From assembly GCA_963842355.1 (NCBI GenBank), contig CAWJGC010000014.1:139584-203583 (forward strand): a DNA stretch of 64,000 nucleotides, written 5' to 3'. The position numbers were made by a program, and so were the translations under genes. Of this stretch, positions 32,228 through 40,639 are shown one piece after another. The notes beneath the pieces were generated by a model, which was given only the letters and a program-made list of their open reading frames with translations, did no database searches and was not told the DNA's origin. Numbering within the stretch: the first letter of the stretch is position 1; each line of letters starts with the position of its first letter. The stretch comes from JASHPR01 sp963842355. Lineage in GTDB: Bacteria > Actinomycetota > Actinomycetes > Streptosporangiales > Streptosporangiaceae.

Positions 32228-34657
32228 TCACCTCCCGGTCTGCCGGTCGCCAGGGAAGACCAGGGAGGCGACGCCCTGGCGCGCCTTCTCCTGCAGCCCG
32301 GCGAATACTCGGTCCGGTGTCAGCGGCATCTCGGTGAAGCGGACGCCGGTGGCGTGGAAGATGGCGTTCGCCACGGCGGGCGCGGCCACGCTGGTATCCG
32401 ACTCCCCGGCTCCCTTGCGGCCGCCGGGAATCACCCGTGACGGCGCCGGGATCTCCCGGATGTGGCTGAGATCGGGCAGCTCGGTGGCATACGGCGCCAG
32501 ATAGCTGGCAAAGCTCGGCGTCAGCAGGTGGCCGCGTTCGTCGTAGAAAAGCGACTCGCCCAGGAGCCAGCCGAGCCCGTGCAGCACCGCGCCCTGGTGC
32601 TGGCCTTCGACGATCAGCGGGTTGACGACGGTACCGCTGTCGGCCGCAATCCAGTAGTCGACGATCTTCCAGACCCCGGTTTCCGGGTCGACCCGGACCC
32701 GGATCACGTTAGCGACGCCGGAATAGGTCGCCGTGATGTTGCCGGTGCCGTCCGCGGTCATGATCTCGGTCGGCGTGTCATAGGTCGCGCTCGCCTCGAT
32801 CGAGCCGGGCTCGAACCCGGGCGGGAGCCGGTGCGTGGTGTACGCGGCGCAGCCGGCCAGCTCGGCCACGGAGATGCTGGCCGCCGGGTCACCGCGCACG
32901 AAAACCTGGTCGTCGTGAATGTCGAGGTCTTCCCGCCCGCACTCCAGGAGGTGCGCGGCCAGGGTCAGCAGCTTCTCGCGGACGAGCTCGGCGCTGCGCT
33001 GCGCGGCCGCTCCCAGGACCGCGGCCGCCCGGCTGCCCCACGTCCCGAGCCCGAACAGCGAGCTGTCGGTATCGCCGCTCTGCACGGTGATCCGGTCGTA
33101 GCTCACGCCCAGCGCGTCGGCGACGATCTGGGACAGCATGGTCGCGTGCCCTTGGCCGTGCGGGACGTCGCTGGAGTAGACCAGGACGGTGCCGTCCGAC
33201 TCCACCCTGATCCGGGCCGACGACATGTCCGTGTCGATCGCCGGATGACGGCAGCTGGTGTGCTTGAGCGCGACCGCGATGCCGATGCCCTCGCCAGGCG
33301 CGGGGTTGAGGCGATGCTCCTGCCAGCCGCTCGCCTCGACGGCCGCCTCGATGCACTGGGCGATGCTCGTACTGTCAATCACGTGCCCGAGCGGTGTGCG
33401 GTAGGGGCATTGCTCGTCCCGCAGCACGTTCCTGAGCCGCAGCTGCGCCGGGTCCATCCCGATGGCATAGGCGGCCATGTCGGCCAGCTGCTCCACGGCC
33501 CAGACGGTCTGCGGCACCCCGAAGCCCCGAAGCGCGCCCCCCGGCACCGTGTTGGTGTGGATCGCGTAACCATCGATGTGCACGTTCGGTACCGGATAAC
33601 AGCTCAGGCCGATTTGGGTGCCGAGGGGGAGCACCTGGTTAGCCCACATCGACCCGCCGCCTGCATTGTGCAGGATCCGCTCCCGCCAGCCGGTGATCTC
33701 CCCGTCGGCCGCCACCTGCAGCTCGGACTCGCGAACCTGGTTGCACCGGGCCGTGGTCGCCCGGAAGACATCCGCGCGGGACAGGATGAGCTGCACCGGC
33801 CTGCCGAGCTTGATGGCGAACAGCGAGGCGATGACCTCATGCGGGAACAGGTCGGCCTTGGAGCCGAACCCGGCTCCCACCTCAACGGCCACCGCCCTGA
33901 CCCGGTTGATCGGCAGGCCGAGGACCTGCGCGAGCAGGTCCCGGACCAGGTACGTTCCCTGCGTTGAGGAGTAGATCGTGAGCCGCCCGGTGCGCGGGTC
34001 GTAGTCCGCGACGCAGCCGTGGGCCTCAAGGGCCGCGCCGTGCGGCCGCACGGTAGTGAACCGCGCGGCTACGACAGCGGCCGCGGCCTCCCGCGCGGCC
34101 TCGACGTCGCCAACCCGCGCCTTGTAGTGATGGTAGGCGTTTCCCTGACGGAAGTCGTAATTGACCCCCTCAATGACGACCGGCGCGTCGTCGGCCATGG
34201 CCTGCTTCAGGTCCATGACCACGGCAAGCTCCTCGTAGTCCACGGCAATGGCCTCGATCGCGTCCCGTGCGGCGTACTCCGAGTCGGCGACAACCGCGGC
34301 GACCTCCTGTCCCTCGTACAGCACCTTGTCCACCGCGAACGGGAAGCGCTCGCCCCGCTCGGTACCCTGCGTCTGCTGGCCCCAGTACTGCACCTTGCCA
34401 ACGAGGTCCCGGCCCGTTAGCACGGCGCGTACGCCGGGGCAGTTCGCCGCCGCCTCGGTATCGATGGACCGGATGCGCGCATGAGCGTGCGGGCTGCGCA
34501 GCACCCTGGCGTAGAGCGTTCCCGGCAGCTTCAGGTCTGCGAGGAACCTCGCCGTGCCGGTCAGCAGGCGCGCGTCTTCCTTGCGGGGCAGTGCCCGCCC
34601 GATCATCGGGCCCATCCCGGCGCGGACGTCCGGGTCGGCTCCTGCGGTAACGGTCAC
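32228..34657 (-). CDS. Molybdenum hydroxylase, molybdopterin-binding large subunit (CoxL-like)
   Basis: This 809-residue large subunit starts with GTG, which overlaps the upstream stop (GTGA). The a/b hammerhead domain (GTARFLADLKLPGTLYARVL, then RSPHAHARI) precedes the cofactor domain. Recognisable sites are GAGFGSKADLF, the substrate-channel loop GALRGFGVPQ (CO dehydrogenases have an AYRCSFR-type loop instead, so CO is not the substrate), SSDVPHGQGH, and KGAGESD with the catalytic Glu. The GALRGFG loop is typical of enzymes acting on aldehydes, nicotinate, xanthine or other N-heterocycles. The operon context favours ring hydroxylation of an N-heterocycle taken up by the NCS1 permease. Confidence 0.93.
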   Translation of the reverse strand: MTVTAGADPDVRAGMGPMIGRALPRKEDARLLTGTARFLADLKLPGTLYARVLRSPHAHARIRSIDTEAAANCPGVRAVLTGRDLVGKVQYWGQQTQGTERGERFPFAVDKVLYEGQEVAAVVADSEYAARDAIEAIAVDYEELAVVMDLKQAMADDAPVVIEGVNYDFRQGNAYHHYKARVGDVEAAREAAAAVVAARFTTVRPHGAALEAHGCVADYDPRTGRLTIYSSTQGTYLVRDLLAQVLGLPINRVRAVAVEVGAGFGSKADLFPHEVIASLFAIKLGRPVQLILSRADVFRATTARCNQVRESELQVAADGEITGWRERILHNAGGGSMWANQVLPLGTQIGLSCYPVPNVHIDGYAIHTNTVPGGALRGFGVPQTVWAVEQLADMAAYAIGMDPAQLRLRNVLRDEQCPYRTPLGHVIDSTSIAQCIEAAVEASGWQEHRLNPAPGEGIGIAVALKHTSCRHPAIDTDMSSARIRVESDGTVLVYSSDVPHGQGHATMLSQIVADALGVSYDRITVQSGDTDSSLFGLGTWGSRAAAVLGAAAQRSAELVREKLLTLAAHLLECGREDLDIHDDQVFVRGDPAASISVAELAGCAAYTTHRLPPGFEPGSIEASATYDTPTEIMTADGTGNITATYSGVANVIRVRVDPETGVWKIVDYWIAADSGTVVNPLIVEGQHQGAVLHGLGWLLGESLFYDERGHLLTPSFASYLAPYATELPDLSHIREIPAPSRVIPGGRKGAGESDTSVAAPAVANAIFHATGVRFTEMPLTPDRVFAGLQEKARQGVASLVFPGDRQTGR

Positions 34658-36126
34658 GACTGCACCCCTCTCTGTCCGGCAGCGACGGCCGAGGCGACAG
34701 CGGCGGCCGATCCTGCCCGGGAGATCTCGTGCGCGACTTCCTTCGCCATGCTGCGGGCCGGTCCTGCTATAGGCAGGGTTCGCCCCTGCGATGGCCCGGC
34801 TCCGTCGTGGACCATCTCATAGGTGAGCGTGTCGCTCGCATAGGTGATCGACCGCTCGTTCGGCCAGGGCGTCTCTTCCGAGCCGTCGAAGGCGATCTGC
34901 CGGCCGCCGACGAAGACAGCCTCGATATTCGAGTGCCGCAGCAGGCTGCGGATGTCGGCCAGCGGGTTTTCCCGCACTATGAGCAAGTCCGCTAGCAGGC
35001 CCGGCCGCACCTCGCCGACCTGGCCCTCCAAGCCCACGGTACGCGCGCCGTTCGCCGTCCCGGCCTGCAGCGCCTCCTGGGGCGAGAGGCCGGCGTACTC
35101 CATGAGCAGCTCGAGTTCCCTGGCGTGCCACTCCCCATAGGGCGTGACCGCGAACCCCGCGTCGGTTCCGAGCGCGAACGTGACGCCCGCCGCATGGGCG
35201 CGGTGCAGCGTCTCGGCGGTCTTGTCGAGCATCCGCCGACAGCCGTCCCGGAACGGCGCCGGGGTCCCGACCATCTCGCCGTAGTCCGCGGAGTTCGCCA
35301 GCAGCAGCAGCGTCGGCACCAAAGGGATCCCCGATGCCGCCAGCCGTTCCACCACCTCGTCGGTCATGATGTTGCCGTGCATGATCCAGTCGAAACCGGC
35401 CGCCACGGCGGCGGATACCTCCGCAGACCCCCGGGCGTGAATCGTCACCTTCTTGCCCAGCTGGTGCGCGAGGTCGGCTATCTGCTTCAGCTCGTCGGAG
35501 GTGAAGGCCTGGTACTCGCCGAACGGGCTGTCGGCCAGCTTGATGAAGTCCACGCCGTTCTTCACCTGGCGCCGCACGTTGTCGACCATCTCGGCCGGCG
35601 TGTTGGCGAGCGTGCCGATGCTCCCGTCTGGGACACCGACGTCCTCGGGGTACCAGTCGGTCAGGCCGTTGCTCGTGGTGATGTACCGCCCCGCCGTACG
35701 CATCCGCGGCCCGAGGACCATCCCGCGGGCGATGGCCTCGCGAAGCGCCACGCCGATGTAGTAGCTCCCTCCGGGTTGCGACAGGCTGGTCACGCCGGCC
35801 CGCAGTACGCGCTTGACGTTCCACGCCGCGCGCAGGGTCCGGCTCTCCACGCTCGTGTAGAGATCCTGCTCCTCCTGGGTGTAGCTGTCGCCATAGGTCA
35901 TGTGGCAGTGCGCGTCGATCAGGCCCGGCATCACGTACCGGCCCCTGGCCTCGGTGACCTGCACCGAGCCTTCTGCTTCCCGCGGGACCATCGCGCGCAG
36001 CTCGGCCTCGGGCCCGAGTGCCCTGATGCGGTCCCCTTCGATCAGGACGCTGGTAGGCCCGGCCGGCTCGCTGCGGGTCCCGTCGACGACGGCGGCATTG
36101 GAGATGAGCGTCCAGCCCGGCGTCAC
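34654..36126 (-). CDS. Amidohydrolase family protein in the heterocycle cluster
   Basis: This 490-residue protein has a GTG start that overlaps the permease stop by 4 bases. The fold begins VLIEGDRIRALG, then YVMPGLIDAHCHMTYGD (HxH metal site), VKNGVDFIKLADSPFGEY with the bridging Lys, KVTIHARG and WIMHGNI with metal His, and the catalytic Asp in TFALGTDAGFAVTPYG. GLLADLLIVRENPLADI closes the sandwich. A C-terminal extension of about 60 residues (from DTLTYEMVHDG) is longer than usual. Family members open cyclic amides/imides or deaminate heterocycles. It is the second gene of the operon and is likely an early or ring-opening hydrolase. Confidence 0.88.
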   Translation of the reverse strand: MTPGWTLISNAAVVDGTRSEPAGPTSVLIEGDRIRALGPEAELRAMVPREAEGSVQVTEARGRYVMPGLIDAHCHMTYGDSYTQEEQDLYTSVESRTLRAAWNVKRVLRAGVTSLSQPGGSYYIGVALREAIARGMVLGPRMRTAGRYITTSNGLTDWYPEDVGVPDGSIGTLANTPAEMVDNVRRQVKNGVDFIKLADSPFGEYQAFTSDELKQIADLAHQLGKKVTIHARGSAEVSAAVAAGFDWIMHGNIMTDEVVERLAASGIPLVPTLLLLANSADYGEMVGTPAPFRDGCRRMLDKTAETLHRAHAAGVTFALGTDAGFAVTPYGEWHARELELLMEYAGLSPQEALQAGTANGARTVGLEGQVGEVRPGLLADLLIVRENPLADIRSLLRHSNIEAVFVGGRQIAFDGSEETPWPNERSITYASDTLTYEMVHDGAGPSQGRTLPIAGPARSMAKEVAHEISRAGSAAAVASAVAAGQRGVQS

Positions 36127-37670
36127 GACTCCGGCCCGCTTCCGTCCGCGGGCAGCGCCATCGGCTTCACCGCGGCAGCACCGCTGGCAGCTGGAACAGC
36201 GTCACCCCCCCGGCCGGAGACCGCGCCGCCCTCTGGGAACAGCAGTGTCGCCGCGAAGTACACCAGCGCGCCCACGAACGTCGCGCTCAGCCAGCTGAGG
36301 TCAATACCGCCGGCGGCGTTGCTCCAGGGACCGACGTAGAGGCTTGAATTGAGGAACATCAGCCCGAAGGCGCTGGCGACGAGCCAGGCGAGGCACGCAC
36401 GGATGTTCAGGCCCCCGGCGAACCAGTAGATCCCGCCGCGCTCCCGCCGGTTGAAGACCTGCAGGGCGTCTGGGTTATACCAGCCCCGGCGGAGGAAGTG
36501 ACCAGTCAGGCAGATCGCGATCCAGGGCGCGGCCAGGACTCCGAAGAGCGTGACGAAGGCCGAGACCGTGTTCTCCACGTTCCATACCAGCGTACCGAGA
36601 AATATGAACAGAACGCCGATCGCGCTCAGCACGACGGTTGCCGGCACTCGCTTCAGCACCGGGAAGATCGAGGAGAAGTCGAGCCCGTTGCTGTAGATGC
36701 AGACGGTGCTCTGGCCCAAGCTCCCGATGATCCCCAGGATCATCAGCGGCACCAGGTAGCCGATGGGGCTGATCTTCACCAGACCGCTGACATACGGAAT
36801 CGCGGGATTCCCGATCGCGACGGCCGTGTAGGCGCCGAAGACCAGGGGGAAGGTCAGGCCCACGAATCCGCCCGCGAGCGTCCAGCCGAAGACCGACCGG
36901 TCCGAGTACCGCTTATGCGAGATGTAGCGGGACCAGTCGTTGACGAACGGCCCGTAGCCGAACGTCGCCGCCGCGGCGATGGTGACTGCCAGAGCCCAGG
37001 TAGGCCAGAAGGTCCCGAGGAGATAGTGGCCGCCCGCGTAATGGACGTTGAACTTCGGCCCGAAGACGAAGAAGCCGACAATCATGAGCAGGCCGACCGT
37101 GGGGATCAGGAATTTCTCCACGAAGATCATGTTGGCGTGCCCGTAGATAGCGGCCGTGATCGCGATGATGGCGATGATGGCGTAGGAGATGCCCAGCTCA
37201 AGATTCCCGCTGGGCAGGCCGAACAGCCTGTGTGCGCCGTATACGGCCATCTGGCCGCCGGTCCAGACGGTCAGCGCGTAGAACCCGATCGCGATGAACA
37301 CGGCGAGGCATGACCCGATCAACCGGCCGACCACCCCGAAGAAGGCCCCGCTGCTCACCGGGCCGTTCGTTCCCGTCCGGGGGCCGAGCAGCGCCATCGG
37401 GGCGAACAGGAGCGCGCCGATGGCGTCGCCGACGATGATGGACCAGAACGAGGCCCACCAGCCGAGCCCGAAGCTGAACGGCAGCCAGCCGAGGACGATG
37501 AGGCCGAAGGTCAGGTTCGCGCCGATCAGGATGTAGAAGATGTTGCGCGGGCTCGAATGGCGGTCGCGCTCGGGAATGTAGTCGATGCCGTGGGTCTCGA
37601 TCTTGCCAAAGGCGTCCACCGCGGGCGCGGTCGCGACGCCGGCCGAGTCGGCGAACTGAGGATCATTCAT
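36123..37670 (-). CDS. NCS1 nucleobase/heterocycle:cation symporter
   Basis: The ATG at 37670 is supported by GGAGGGG shortly upstream; the longer frame crosses the operator region. The 515-residue protein has about twelve membrane helices, beginning SPRNIFYILIGANLTFGLIV. Loops such as RTGTNGPVSSGAFFGVVGRL, the FGYGPFVNDWSRYI segment (family NCS1 motif with Asp-Trp-Ser-Arg-Tyr) and CIYSNGLDFSSIFP are characteristic of cytosine/purine/allantoin/hydantoin permeases. It should import an N-heterocycle with Na+ or H+. As first gene of the operon it ties the cluster to an external substrate. The exact substrate could be a purine, pyrimidine, pyridine or hydantoin-like compound. Confidence 0.92.
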   Translation of the reverse strand: MNDPQFADSAGVATAPAVDAFGKIETHGIDYIPERDRHSSPRNIFYILIGANLTFGLIVLGWLPFSFGLGWWASFWSIIVGDAIGALLFAPMALLGPRTGTNGPVSSGAFFGVVGRLIGSCLAVFIAIGFYALTVWTGGQMAVYGAHRLFGLPSGNLELGISYAIIAIIAITAAIYGHANMIFVEKFLIPTVGLLMIVGFFVFGPKFNVHYAGGHYLLGTFWPTWALAVTIAAAATFGYGPFVNDWSRYISHKRYSDRSVFGWTLAGGFVGLTFPLVFGAYTAVAIGNPAIPYVSGLVKISPIGYLVPLMILGIIGSLGQSTVCIYSNGLDFSSIFPVLKRVPATVVLSAIGVLFIFLGTLVWNVENTVSAFVTLFGVLAAPWIAICLTGHFLRRGWYNPDALQVFNRRERGGIYWFAGGLNIRACLAWLVASAFGLMFLNSSLYVGPWSNAAGGIDLSWLSATFVGALVYFAATLLFPEGGAVSGRGGDAVPAASGAAAVKPMALPADGSGPES

Positions 37671-37783
37671 ATTGTCCCCTCCGCTCGTTGAGCACACCAG
37701 ACAGGCGGCCTGCACCGACCCGCCTGGCGCCTGACGCGCCCCGGCGTCTATGACCAGCCGAACGATGAGCCATAGATACCAGC

Positions 37784-37817
37784 TTGTACCGCTGTTGTAC
37801 ACCGGGTTGTATACAAC
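37784..37817 (-). promoter_or_regulatory. Candidate GntR operator array before the permease operon
   Basis: TTGTAC at 37784, TTGTAC at 37795 and TTGTAT at 37807 recur every 11-12 bases, about one helical turn. The last is part of the perfect 12-bp palindrome GTTGTATACAAC (37806-37817). The array lies 114-147 bases before the permease start. FCD-type GntR proteins bind such short palindromes, and a GntR gene lies in the operon. Confidence 0.6.
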
Positions 37818-37960
37818 GTCAAGAGGCGCGCACCCTGCTTCGGGTAGGCCTGTGAGGTGGGGAAACCCGGGTGGATGCTGTTGAACTGCGCGTTCATGGC
37901 TTGAGCATCCTCGGTTAGAGGGCATCCTCGCTGTTCGTGTTCTGGTCCTTGCTGTACCTC

Positions 37961-38511
37961 GTCCTCCGCCGTGGGCGCGGCGTTGACCGCGGCCTGCATG
38001 TGGCCGGTCTTGATGTCCTCACACGCCAAGTCGGCGATCACCGGGCCAGGTACCGGGCGCAGAGCCGGCGCTGGGTGTCGGAGTGCTTGCGCGACCACGG
38101 CGCGGCGGCCGGGTGCCGGCCCCGGGACAGGTAGTAGGCGATAAGGTCAGCACCCGGGCGCTCCAGGCCCGGCGCGTCGGCGGCCAGCCGCACGCTGACC
38201 TTCTCCAGCCGCGCGGCCAGCCCCGCCTCGGTCACCGACTGGCACTGGCGGCGCTGGCCGTTCTCGTACCACACCGCCCGCCACCGGTCCCCCCGACGCC
38301 GGGCCGGGTACACCGTGATCCCCCCCGCCACCTCCACCACCACACGACCTTCGCCTCGGGTGCCCTCACGGCGGTCCCCGCTCACAAGGGCGACGTCCGG
38401 TACCGCGCGGCGCGCCCAGGCCCTGGCCGGAGCGACTCCCACGCCCTCTGCAAGGGACAGTTGTGGGTTTTTTGTGGTGATCTTGGGATGCGAGAGTGCG
38501 GTCCGCGCCAT
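37961..38511 (-). pseudogene. Tyrosine-type phage/ICE integrase, N-terminal part, frameshifted
   Basis: From 38511 the minus strand encodes ITVYPARRRGDRWRAVWYEN and LIAYYLSRGRHPAAAPWSRK, then HSDTQRRLCARYLAR, the N-terminal arm and core-binding domain of actinomycete integrases. A stop follows at 38038. The continuation PVIADLACEDIKTGHMQAAV, then NAAPTAE, is found in another frame down to about 37961. The catalytic domain (R..HxxR..Y) is absent. Together with the tRNA-derived site beside it, this marks the edge of a former integrated element. Confidence 0.75.
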
Positions 38512-38575
38512 GGCATTTCCCTCCCTTCCTGCGATTCCTGCAGGTGAGAGGGCTGGCAGCCGTCCGAGGATTACG

Positions 38576-38621
38576 TGGTCAGGGGCGGGGTCGAACCGCC
38601 GGCCTTCCGCTTTTCAGGCGC
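38576..38621 (-). other. Attachment-site remnant: 3' part of a tRNA-Phe gene
   Basis: The minus strand contains a CTGAAAA anticodon loop (anticodon GAA, Phe), a variable loop, a perfect T arm (GGCGG, TTCGACC, CCGCC), and the acceptor 3' strand CCTGACCA. No matching 5' half (D arm and 5' acceptor) precedes it, so this is not a complete tRNA gene. Integrative elements carry such 3' tRNA copies as att sites. The integrase remnant begins 65 bases away. Confidence 0.7.
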
Positions 38622-38963
38622 AATTTTACCGTCGCGGATTGTCGCCGCATGTAGCCTGATGCGCCATCTAGCTGCATCAATCGTCGTGCGGCTTCGCCCT
38701 ATGTCGCTCCATGCCTGCCTCTGTTGGCTCCCCGCTTGGCTCCCCGGATCCGGCGGTCGTCGGTTATACATTTATAGCCTCAGCTCTACATTGCGTACAG
38801 GTGTGGCGTAGCCTGCCACCGAGGACGGCGTGGCCGGGGTTTTGATGCCCGTGGTGGCTGTCTGGAAGGCGACGGTCTCCTGCCCGGTCATGCCCGCATC
38901 GCCTCGCCATATGACCTGGACACCCGGTGCGGGTCAAGCGCGACGTGCTCTGGCTCGGCTACA
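38622..38963. other. Spacer between att remnant and old transposase
   Basis: No gene supported. The last 100 bases before 38964 may be further decayed transposase sequence in another frame (VKRDVLWLGYK), but this is too short to be sure. Confidence 0.3.
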
Positions 38964-39088
38964 AAGCTGCACATCACCATGACCGACAGCCAGATGACCA
39001 CACCGGTCCACGACGGCATGGCCGCCCGGCACCTCACGCCCGCCCGCCACTACCTCGATTCCGGCTACCTGTCCGCCGAGACGGTCGT
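38964..39088 (+). pseudogene. IS1182/IS5-type transposase fragment, left part, cut by IS256
   Basis: Reads KLHITMTDSQMTTPVHDG, then LTPARHYLDSGYLSAETVV, the central DDE region of an IS1182-like transposase (YLDSGY holds the second Asp). It is interrupted exactly by the IS256-family element; removing that element and one target copy continues as VVQAARSYGIAP on the other side. A frame change lies just upstream, so it was already decayed. Confidence 0.75.
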
Positions 39089-39121
39089 GAGTAATTGTCA
39101 ATACCTGTGGATCAAGATCCT

Positions 39122-40414
39122 TTAGGCTGCTTCCGGCTGGGCTCCCGCAGCGGCCTCGTGCTCGGGTCGTTCGGCGAGCTTGCCGTTGACGAAGGTCGCC
39201 CCGGCCCGGACGAGCGCGACCAGGTGCGGGGCGTTGACCATGCGCCAGCGGCGCTGGGCGGACTCGATCAGCTTGAACGCCATCGCCAGGGCGGCCGCCT
39301 TGGACCCGTGGCCCTTGGTGACCTTGGTCCGCAGCCTGACGGTGGCGAAAGTAGATTCGATCGGGTTGGTGGTGCGCAGGTGCACCCAGTGCTCGGCCGG
39401 GTAGTCGTAGAAGGCCAGCAGTTCCTCCTCATCCTCGGTGATCTTGGCGGCGGCCTTGGGGAACTTCGCGCCGTAGGCGGCGGCGAAGGCCTTGACGGCC
39501 GTGCGGGCGTGGTCTTTGTCCTCGGCGTTCCAGATCTCGGCCAGGGCCTTCTTCGCGCCCGGGTGCGCGGACTTCGGCAGCGCGCCGAGCACGTTCGCGA
39601 TCTTGTGAAACCAGCAGCGCTGGGTCCTGGCCTGCGGGAACACCTCGCCGACCGCGGACCAGAACCCCAGCGCCCCGTCGCCGACCGCCAGCACCGGGGC
39701 GCGCATGCCGCGGCGGGCGCAGTCGCGCAGCAGGTCGGCCCACGACTCGGCGGACTCGCGGTAGCCGTCGGCGAGGGCGACCAGCTCCTTGCGCCCGTCG
39801 GCGCGCACGCCGATCATCACCAGCAGGCACAGCTTGCCCTCGGCCAGCCGGATGCCCAGGTGGATCCCGTCGACCCACAGGTAGACATAGTCCACGCCGG
39901 ACAGGTCGCGGGCCGCGAACGCCGCGGCCTCCTCCCTCCACGTCTCGGTCAGCCTGGTCACCGTCGAGGAGGACAGCCCGGCATGCGAGCCGAGGAACTG
40001 CCCGAGCGCGGGCACGAAGTCCCCGCTCGACAGGCCGTGCAGGTACAGCAGCGGCAGCACCTCGCTGATCTGCGGGGTCTTGCGCGCCCACGGCGGCAAG
40101 ATCGCCGAGCTGAACCGCATCCGCTCGCCAGTGGCCGGGTCGGTGCGCTTGTCGTTGACCCGCGGCGCGGTCACCTCCACCGCCCCGGCGCTGGTCAGCA
40201 CCGTCCGCGGCTCGGCGGCGCCGTTGCGCACCACCAGGCGCCGGCCGTCCTCGTCGCGCAGGTGAGCGAACTGGCCGGTGTAGGCGGCGACCTCGGCCTG
40301 CAGCGCCGCGGCCAGCATCTGCCGGGCGCCGTCCCGCACGATCTGGTCGATCACCGACGACGGCTGCCCGTCAGCCGGCCGCGCGCCAGCCACGTCAGGG
40401 ACTACTGTGAGCAT
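39122..40414 (-). CDS. IS256-family (mutator-type) transposase
   Basis: The ATG at 40414 has GGGAAGG 7 bases upstream and gives 430 residues; a longer frame starts within the leader hairpin. The DDE residues lie in YLWVDGIHLGIRLAEGK (Asp), VLAVGDGALGFWSAVGEV (Asp) and TTNPIESTFATVRLRTK (Glu). CWFHKIANVL between the second Asp and the Glu is the usual CxxH of this group. It catalyses cut-and-paste or copy-out transposition of its own IS. The gene is full-length, and with perfect target duplications around the element it is probably young and active. Its ribosome site can be hidden by a hairpin listed separately. Confidence 0.93.
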   Translation of the reverse strand: MLTVVPDVAGARPADGQPSSVIDQIVRDGARQMLAAALQAEVAAYTGQFAHLRDEDGRRLVVRNGAAEPRTVLTSAGAVEVTAPRVNDKRTDPATGERMRFSSAILPPWARKTPQISEVLPLLYLHGLSSGDFVPALGQFLGSHAGLSSSTVTRLTETWREEAAAFAARDLSGVDYVYLWVDGIHLGIRLAEGKLCLLVMIGVRADGRKELVALADGYRESAESWADLLRDCARRGMRAPVLAVGDGALGFWSAVGEVFPQARTQRCWFHKIANVLGALPKSAHPGAKKALAEIWNAEDKDHARTAVKAFAAAYGAKFPKAAAKITEDEEELLAFYDYPAEHWVHLRTTNPIESTFATVRLRTKVTKGHGSKAAALAMAFKLIESAQRRWRMVNAPHLVALVRAGATFVNGKLAERPEHEAAAGAQPEAA

Positions 40415-40496
40415 GGGTGTACCTTCCCGGCCCGGCGTTCCAGCGCCGGCCATTGCTTGAGACCTCTACGACTCGGTCATCCGGGAAGGTACACCC
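40415..40496 (-). promoter_or_regulatory. Hairpin masking the IS256 transposase ribosome site
   Basis: A perfect 16-bp inverted repeat: GGGTGTACCTTCCCGG (40415-40430) and its complement (40481-40496). In the minus-strand message the 3' arm contains the GGGAAGG ribosome site and abuts the ATG. Transcripts entering from outside would fold and block translation, while a start inside the 50-base loop would not. This is a known protection strategy in other IS families; here it is inferred. Confidence 0.6.
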
Positions 40497-40548
40497 TTCT
40501 TCGCGCTCGCGCCCTTCCCGGCGGATCCACAGGTTTCAAGCATTGCTC

Positions 40549-40615
40549 ACGGTCGTGCAAGCGGCCCGCAGCTACGGCATCGCGCCGGCCCGGCCCCGCT
40601 GCTGGCCGACACCTC
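40549..40615 (+). pseudogene. IS1182/IS5-type transposase fragment, right part
   Basis: Continues the interrupted transposase: VVQAARSYGIAPARP then, after a frame slip, LLADTS. The sequence then passes directly into a different gene remnant, so the transposase 3' half was already lost before or after IS256 entry. Confidence 0.7.
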
Positions 40616-40639
40616 TGCAGGCAGGTCTCCTTTCCAGGC

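Larger units (their letters stand above)
39089..40548. mobile_element. IS256-family insertion sequence, complete, 1460 bp
   Basis: Ends are imperfect inverted repeats of about 25 bp (GAGTAATTGTC at left; the complement of the right end starts GAGCAATGCTTG; both continue to CCTGTGGATC). The 8-bp sequence ACGGTCGT is duplicated at 39081-39088 and 40549-40556. It carries one transposase gene on the minus strand and appears intact. Confidence 0.92.

Noticed and set aside
32462..33967. 501-codon plus-strand frame opposite the Mo hydroxylase large subunit
   Set aside because: Another codon shadow; the minus strand has the complete enzyme.
30804..34657. True CO dehydrogenase (coxMSL)
   Set aside because: Gene order is large-medium-small and the active-site loop is GALRGFG, not the AYRCSFR type required for CO oxidation.
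38576..38621. Functional tRNA gene
   Set aside because: Only anticodon loop, T arm and acceptor 3' strand are present; the 5' half does not match, so it is an att remnant.
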